Assembly (NCBI GenBank): GCA_002964805.2
Contig: PUDQ02000084.1
Location: forward strand, 1 to 64,000
Source of the DNA: Trametes villosa
Taxonomy: Eukaryota > Basidiomycota > Agaricomycetes > Polyporales > Polyporaceae
DNA length: 64,000 nt
Direction of reading: 5' to 3'
Below the pieces are notes generated by a model, which did no database searches, was not told the DNA's origin, and saw nothing but the letters and a program-made list of their open reading frames with translations. The translations under genes and the position numbers were made by a program. This document shows, piece by piece, positions 57,801 to 64,000 of the stretch (position 1 is its first letter; the number at the start of each line of letters is the position of its first letter).

Positions 57801-58926
57801 AAGGTCAATCACTCGATGCTGAACAGCGCTTCACAGCCGGTCCCAACATGGGCGGAAAGAGCACGTACATCCGCCAAGTTGGCGTGATCGCGCTCATGGC
57901 GCAGACGGGCAGTTTCGTCCCCTGCTCGGAGGCGCGCGTCCCGATATTCGACTCTATCCTGTGCCGCGTCGGCGCCGGGGACAGCCAGCTGAAGGGTATC
58001 TCGACGTTCATGGCGGAGATGCTGGAGACCGCTACCATCCTGAGGGTACGTGTCCCCGTAGTTCGTATGGCCGGATATGTGCTGATGCCGTACGCATATA
58101 GTCCGCGTCGAAGGACTCGTTGATCATCATCGATGAGCTCGGGAGAGGTCAGCTTTGCCGCAGCACCTCCGCGTCATATATACTGACCAGATGATAGGCA
58201 CGTCGACTTACGACGGTTTCGGGTTGGCGTGGGCAATCTCCGAGTGCGTCCTCTGCTGCTCAAGATGTTGATACAACCTAACGAAACGCGCATATAGGCA
58301 CATCGCATCTCAGATCCACGCCTTCTGCATGTTCGCGACGCACTTCCACGAGCTCACCGCGCTCGACCAAGAGATCAAGCACGTCAAGAACCTCCACGTC
58401 GTCGCGCACGTCTCTGACGCTGACGCGGAGGGCCGGGACCGTGACATCACTCTGCTTTACAAGGTTGAGCCCGGTATGTTCCCCTATTCGCAGCTCGGGG
58501 CTTTGAGGTTAACCGAGTCATAGGCGTATGCGACCAGAGCTTCGGTATACACGTAGCGGAACTCGCAAACTTCCCCGAGAGTGTGGTAAAGGTAAGCTGG
58601 CTGTTACCAGTGTATCCATTGTATGTCACTGACGAGCACGCCTGCAGCTCGCGCGACGGAAAGCCGACGAACTCGAAGACTTCAACAACGACAAAGCCGA
58701 ACCCGAGCTCCCCGCCGAAGTAGTCGAAGAGGGCACGCAGATCGTCGAAGAGCTGCTCCGCGCGTGGGCGGCGACACAGCCGGGTCACGACGGCGAGGAC
58801 GTCGTGATGGGCGATGAGGAGGCGTCCGAGGAGGCGCAGCTCGCGGAGCTCCGGCGCTGCGTGGAGCAGTTCCGCCCGAAGATCGAGGGCAACCCGTGGG
58901 TGCAGAGCGTGCTGGCGTCGCTCTAG
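54888..58926 (+). CDS. MSH2: DNA mismatch repair ATPase MSH2
   Basis: Twenty-one exons: 54888-54933, 54997-55547, 55645-55771, 55823-55921, 55978-56159, 56212-56326, 56379-56440, 56504-56611, 56666-56758, 56815-57075, 57143-57314, 57367-57430, 57492-57553, 57609-57704, 57760-57783, 57837-58045, 58102-58147, 58198-58243, 58298-58473, 58524-58591 and 58648-58926. They sum to an open 961-aa frame, the normal MSH2 length. It pairs with MSH6 or MSH3 to recognise mismatches. Seen: N-terminal [11 protein letters not shown], core [14 protein letters not shown] and [20 protein letters not shown], clamp region [12 protein letters not shown], Walker [11 protein letters not shown] (688-697), SFVPCSEA, Walker [34 protein letters not shown]. 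Exon 15 is only 24 nt. Confidence 0.97.
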
Positions 58927-59335
58927 TCGTCGTTACCGCTGTTCGTGTTTGCTTCATGTCGCTATAAGCTATCGTACTCGCTTTGCTGCTCTTATGTCAC
59001 TGAGCTATTGACACTCTGATCACATTCGCACCTGTACTCATTGAGGGGCCGGAGTTATGTTGAGCGACAAGAGGCGTGAAACGTCGGCATTGAGGATCAA
59101 AGGCAGACAAACAAGGTCGGTCGATGGAACTATAATACGGATAGACCCATCTTGCGCAGGCTGACGTGTTCAAGGCTTTTTCCACATGGTCCTTGCTTGG
59201 GGTTTGGTGGGTCTCGGCAGGGGCGCGGCATCCTGCCCGTCGGGCTCAATCCCTGGGGGCTTCTCTTCAGTTCAAGAACTTCTGCATCATCCGCCAGTCG
59301 CTGTGAGATTGTACAAGATAAGATCTACTCCGACG
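58927..59335. other. Intergenic, no gene seen
   Basis: Convergent 3' flanks of MSH2 (+) and the minus-strand gene ending at 59336. Confidence 0.5.
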
Positions 59336-60629
59336 CTACTTCCGCGGGCCACCCTGGGGAGGAAGGACGGCGGGTTCGCCACGCACGGTGATGGGTTCCT
59401 CTTTCTTGTCGGTTGCCCTCGCCTTAGCCACGAACTTTTGAGAACTGGCGTCTTTCGAGATAAGGATAGTGGTGTCGCCGCCGAGGTCAAGCAGATTCTG
59501 CTCCCAGATGGCCTTGGTGGTGTGCGAGTCAGGGCCGTTGCCCTGAGACTTGCTCCCAGAGCCCCCCGCTTGGTGCTGGGACTTCACGTACGCGTACAGT
59601 ACGGGCTGGAGGGTGTCCTTCGGCTGCCAGTTGACACACATGTCGGGGCTGCCAGGGGAGAGAAGACGGTGGTTATGCCAGGCCCGGAGCGTGCGACGTA
59701 GCAGATGCTGCACGTACGCGACGTTCTCCCAAACAACTCTGTAGTGAGCTGAGGCTTTCTTGTTCTCATCGTAGGTGACAACGTCTGGTGGTGACATTGT
59801 GAGATTATGAGCAGAGGGACACCGTGGTGATAACCGAGCGTACCGAGAGAGAAGTCTACGGAGTGGCTGGTCTCGTTGATCGCAATAGGGGGGGCGCGGG
59901 AGTCATCCTTGTCTCCATATACGGGTTCCTGGAGCACGATATAGCCACTCTGTAGAACAAGTAGGCGGATATGCGCACGCCCACCGAAAACTTGAAGCGG
60001 CACGCGGACGCTTCGTCTGAGCCCCCTTTTTCCGCGGGACGGAGAATAGTCTTCTGTCCAAACTACCGAGAAAAAACACGGTCAGAGAACGAAACAAACA
60101 CTGTTCCATGCATGACTAGAACACTCACCTCGACAGGCATCTTGGGCTCAGGTTCCATAGCTTTCCCGTTCACTCGGGTGGCCCTGAACTTGAACCTATC
60201 CATGCCGACGGTTGAGCACAGCACAGCATGCGGAGAGAACGGAGTCACTGACTTGCCGTCCCAGGTCACTGGCATACCGTACTCCCCTACGTTTACGGAG
60301 ACGTCAACTTGTTTCGATACATCAACGAGCACGAGTGCCAGATTGTTTGACTCACCAGTTTTAGTAGCTGGGATCTCAATCTTTCTGTATGTGATCAAGG
60401 ACAATGGTATTATGCTCGTCTTATATAAGATATCAGACACTATCAACTCACCTCCATGGTTCGGTAGTGAGATCGGCAAATGAACCGTAGGCGGGTGGTC
60501 CGAGGTAGAGGTACAACGTAATTGCGCCGCCGAGGTTGACACTACGCGGAAATGAGGTCAGTTCTGCACACAGGAGCATTTACATGACCGAAGGGCGCGC
60601 CTCTCGAATCTGAGTTGTTTGGTAGGCAT
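59336..60629 (-). CDS. Unknown protein, multi-exon
   Basis: Clear exons on the minus strand: 60452-60541 (VNLGGAITLYLYLGPPAYG), 60129-60384 (IEIPATKTGESNNLALVL, VNVGEYGMPVTWDGKSV), an exon ending at 59844 (GYIVLQEPVYGDKDDSR, NETSHSVDFSL) and the last, 59336-59784 (VVTYDENKKASAHYRVVWE, LRAWHNHRLLSPGSPD, VLYAYVKSQHQ). A first exon from ATG 60629 (MPTKQLRFERRALR) is likely but needs a weak donor. The region 59900-60110 holds at least one more exon whose borders I could not fix. No membrane helix, signal peptide or known catalytic motif. The regular beta-like segments suggest a globular protein of roughly 350-400 aa; function unknown. Confidence 0.7.
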
Positions 60630-60889
60630 CGTCGATAGAATGGTAGGGGATGGTCGGTCGGCAGTCAGGATGTAAGTTGAGAACGAGTTCCGTCTACGCT
60701 TGGTTGAACTTGGCGAGGGTTGACGCAGGAATCATGCTGAGGTGACCTGGGCCCCTTATGTACTCTTCTTCGAGTAGACTGCGGGAGAAAGTTATTCTCA
60801 GCCAAGAGCGTCTTCCGGCGATCGAACATGCGGAGTTGTGCTTCCATACCTTCTACAATGCCGGACATCCAACGCTGGCCATGCTCATG

Positions 60890-61145
60890 CGGCCTCGAAC
60901 ACCTGTGTTGTCCAAGACGTCTGACGGGGCTAGCGGACAGTTCGGGGGCACGAGGGGCCTCACCATGCCGTACGCTGGACGCAGCGTGGGACATCTTCTG
61001 TGGTCTTGCACGAGATGTGGCTATGAGCCTTCCGCCGACACCACCACCCACTCGCAGCGTGTCCAGATAGAATAGCGCGTCGATGTCACTCGATCGTCTA
61101 TCTCTCCGAGAGACGTTTGAGCGGAATGATGGACCCAAGTCTTCT
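60890..61145. repeat. Diverged duplicate segment, unit a
   Basis: Shares CGTGGGACATCTTCTGTGG, ACGAGATGT, CCACTCGCAGC and GTTTGAGCGGAATGATGG with unit b in the same order. On the minus strand a short frame reads SSDIDALFYLDTLRVGG, which may be remains of a coding region. Confidence 0.55.
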
Positions 61146-61609
61146 CGGATGCCAGTGAGTCACAGCCAAGCGTGAGGCCTTGAGGGTTCGACATCACCAC
61201 GGATGTTAAGCCCATGTCCAAACTAGGTCTGCGAGCGGCGCGCCGATGGAAATCCGTGGAACCGCCGAAGCTATGTATAGGGCGCGTGCATTGACCGGGG
61301 CAGTGCTTGCTCTAGAGGTTGTGACGAAGGTGCTACCTTTCCCTATCGCCTTGTTGGTCATGGCGCGTCAGTAGCTTTAAACCCTAGAAGATGCACGTAC
61401 AGTAGCGCTGCCAGAGCATGTGCCAGAGCTTATGAGTTGGGGATTGAGAGGATTTTCGCGCGCGCGTAGTGGTTGTTGGCCCGAAACCGTAGAGAAGCTG
61501 CAGGAATATTCTTCCAAGGCCACATCTCACCTGAACGTTTCGTAAGAGTGGGCATCCAACCGACCACGTCAAAGAGCTCAACGAGCTCAATGTCCAATTC
61601 TCACGAGCA

Positions 61610-61860
61610 AGGGGAAGACGTGTTGCCACTTGGGGGCACGTCTCGCCTCGCCTCTTCCAAACGTGGACCGGCCCTTGCAAGGTACCTGCGCTCGTCACAA
61701 CGTGGGCAATCTTCTGTGGACCGGTACGAGAGATGTCCTGTCATTTGACAGAACCTTCCACCCGCAGCATGACCACCTGTAACAGTACGTCAATGTAAGT
61801 CGGACACTTGTCTTCGAGGTGGTTGAGCGGGTTGATCGGTCCAAAACGTTGCACGTACAT
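61610..61860. repeat. Diverged duplicate segment, unit b
   Basis: Shares CGTGGGCAATCTTCTGTGG, ACGAGAGATGT, CCACCCGCAGC and GGTTGAGCGGGTTGATCGG with unit a. The minus strand reads FGPINPLNHLEDKCPTYIDV and LLQVVMLRVEG, a plausible gene relic, interrupted soon after by a stop. Confidence 0.55.
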
Positions 61861-63760
61861 CCATGGTACACAAACTTCCACAAAGACGATGCGTATTATC
61901 AGCTGAGCGGCATTCGCAGACTAGTTCTAGGACGACACATGATAATCTGGGCTGTTTAGAAGACACGACGTGAGTATGAAACAGATGTCTGCTTGTTCTG
62001 GAACACTGCCTGTATGGATCCTGGACAAGGCGAGGGCGCCTATGCTCCCGCAGGCTCCATGTTCCATACGCGCCGGCTAATCAGTACATCACGTACGGTA
62101 CCCGCGAGGCTGGGGTCGCGAGACCGGAAAGGGCGGTAGGTGATGTATCCGTGTGGTGATGCTATCGCTGAATACACCGTGAAACACCTCGTGGTTGTAG
62201 ACGAAGCTAGTGCGAGCGGGAGCGACTCCGAGCCACAACATAATACGTATGTATGGTGCAGGGCGCCTAGTCGTGACCGCCTATGTGGTACAGCGGCGAA
62301 ATCGGCGGGGCGTTGGGCGTCAACCCTAGTCTAGGGTCAATCTGGGCGCTTGTCGCGTAGAGCTTCCTCCTTTGGAGCCTCGAAAGTCTCCGGTGAGCAT
62401 TGCAAGCACATAATCGGCAGTCTCACACTTACAATCGCGCTGCGGGATGTTCCTCGTCGTTGTAGGGAGCATTTGGGTTACCTCACGCCCACTCTGAGCT
62501 ACGGCAACGAGCGTCTAACATACCATATACGTGCGAAGTCACCATATTGGGAAGGCTGTTCCCATCACTGGCGAAATCGGGGCGACCAAAAATAATAACT
62601 CGGTCAGTTTTTGGAATTTCGGAAAACCGTCTGACAGTCTTGTTCCTACAGCTGAAAGGAGTCGATCTGTCAAAGCGATAAGAAATTGGGCAACTTTCGG
62701 GCGACTAGTTCCCGTTGTACAAAAGTAGCGGTGACTAGCCGCCCTGCACCATAGACGGTGGCGCCGGCCCAGGCCTCAAGGGTGCATTAGCGCCCGGTGC
62801 GATCGGGTCAGCGCCACGAAGGCGCCAAGGCGGGGCGGCGGGCCAGCGTCGGTTCCGTCAATCACTACTCTCTGGCGTATGCGTTCGCACTCAGCGTACT
62901 AGTCAAGTTTGCAAACGAGCCCGGCCCCTTCAGCCCTTAGGCAGCTCACCAGAAGAAAGATAGTGCCGCAACGGCTTCTTACGATGCTGCGTAGTACGTA
63001 CTGCCACTGAAAAAGTCGTGCTTACAGCTCCCCAGAATCTTCCCAGTAAGTTACCTCGGCTCGTACACATCGCGAATGATAGCTGTAGCTTGAGCTCATG
63101 GCTATCGAAAATTGCATGAAGCTTCCCAGGTCGCCGAAAGTAACGGGCCAACGTTAGCGACGAAAATAGGTAGCCAAAGTGTCGCTTATGCGCCATTCAA
63201 ACTGACTGGCAAGGCATACACGTCCACTGATATTTTCTTCAACATCTGGGTATGCGTGTAGCTCAAGGCTGACTGAAAATATCATTAGCTGCTCAACTCT
63301 GGTCGAGCTGTGTCCTTCGGGCTCTTGTTACGCTAGCCTCGCGTTGGTGACTGGGTGTGCTAGCGCCTCGAGGCAGACACCATCACCGTGTTATCTCCTG
63401 GATCCACTCTTCCCGATTCAACCCGCTGTTGGCAATGTCGCGCCTCGGATAATCCCAAACACATCCCGCCATTTCCAATTCAGGGTCAGGAAGACAGTAT
63501 TAGCATCGCATGCAGTCGCAGCCAAGCGGCACCCCGGGGCCCTCTCTGGACGCGATGTCATAGTCGCTATATCTATCGCGCATTGCGCCAGAGCATGCCT
63601 CGCGGCCCGCCAAATACCACTGGCAATCTTGCTCGTCGACGTCTACCACCCACTTCTGTCACCGCCAGAGTCGTCGCACTGAGGTGAGTAGCCACGTATC
63701 CTTCGTGGCGCACCAGCACCCCGAAGACTGATGTTGACCTGAAACCTCCACAGCGCCACG

Positions 63761-64000
63761 ATGCTAGCACTCTCTTCGTTCGTGCTGTACACCGTCCTGA
63801 GGCTCGGCTTCATACCCATCGTCTCTGCCACCTTCGACTTGGGGCTGACAGCCGGGCACCATGATACCAAGATCGCCCCGAAGGTCTTCATCCTCGACGC
63901 AGTGAGTGGGCACCCGTCTCTTATCTGTCGCTATCAGGTTTACTCACGCCTTGAGATACAGTTTGACGAGGAAGGGTCATCCTGGTACGGCATCCCCGAG
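63761..64000 (+). CDS. Purine nucleoside permease family protein, 5' part only
   Basis: Exon 63761-63901 (47 aa) starts with a signal-peptide-like MLALSSFVLYTVLRLGFIPI and ends KIAPKVFILDA. After a 60-nt intron the next exon (63962 onward) reads FDEEGSSWYGIPE to the window edge. The motif order 'APKVFI..MFDEE...WYGIPE' is how fungal secreted or periplasmic purine nucleoside permease (NUP)-family proteins begin; the family is linked to nucleoside uptake or phosphorolysis-like handling. The call rests on about 60 residues, but the motif is distinctive. The rest of the gene lies outside the window. Confidence 0.78.
   Translation, partial: MLALSSFVLYTVLRLGFIPIVSATFDLGLTAGHHDTKIAPKVFILDAVSGHPSLICRYQVYSRLEIQFDEEGSSWYGIPE

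Larger units (their letters stand above)
60630..63760. other. Intergenic with decayed duplicated DNA, no intact gene
   Basis: About 3.1 kb. Contains the diverged repeat pair 60890-61145 / 61610-61860. The remainder holds only short ORFs. Confidence 0.45.

Overview
The window looks like nuclear DNA of a filamentous basidiomycete, most likely a wood-decay Agaricomycete. It is GC-rich. Its genes are cut by many short introns of about 50-75 nt with GT(A/G)NGT donors and CAG/TAG acceptors. The recognisable proteins are eukaryotic and fungal: MSH2, S-adenosylhomocysteine hydrolase, a La-motif protein, a heterotrimeric G-alpha subunit, PMP3, a KAR5-type nuclear fusion protein, a GTT1-like glutathione transferase and a purine nucleoside permease. 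The assignment rests on gene structure and motifs read by eye; no database search was run.

Layout. 1-5.5 kb: the 5' half of a Ty3/gypsy-type retrotransposon on the minus strand, with gag-protease and then reverse transcriptase-RNase H in another frame, cut by the left edge. 5.5-8.4 kb: three unrecognised minus-strand ORFs, two of them near TATA-like boxes. 9.3-12.4 kb and 21.2-24.7 kb: two direct copies of a segment of about 3.1-3.5 kb, each carrying a multi-exon KAR5/Tht1-family gene. Between the copies lie about 8.7 kb of GC-rich, internally repetitive DNA with one plausible small gene of unknown function and a tandem repeat of about 229 bp. 24.8-37.3 kb: GTT1-like GST (+), a conserved unknown protein (-), AHCY (+), an unknown protein (+) and a short-chain dehydrogenase (-) with a decayed duplicate of its own 3' end. 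38.6-47.1 kb: La-motif protein, G-alpha and PMP3, all on +. 47.3-54.0 kb: a tandem duplication of an LRR-like/F-box gene with an extra promoter and 5'-UTR copy in the middle. 54.9-64.0 kb: MSH2 (+), an unknown gene (-), decayed duplicated DNA, and the start of a secreted purine nucleoside permease (+).

The stable genes (AHCY, MSH2, La protein, G-alpha) are housekeeping or signalling genes and do not form one pathway. The window's main themes are recent duplication and decay (KAR5 twice, the F-box-like gene twice with a third truncated start, an SDR tail) and clustered regulatory motifs (three ACGCGT boxes upstream of both MSH2 and PMP3). I saw no prokaryotic system, CRISPR array, rRNA or convincing tRNA. 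Exon coordinates come from manual splicing. Where exon lengths summed to an open frame I say so.
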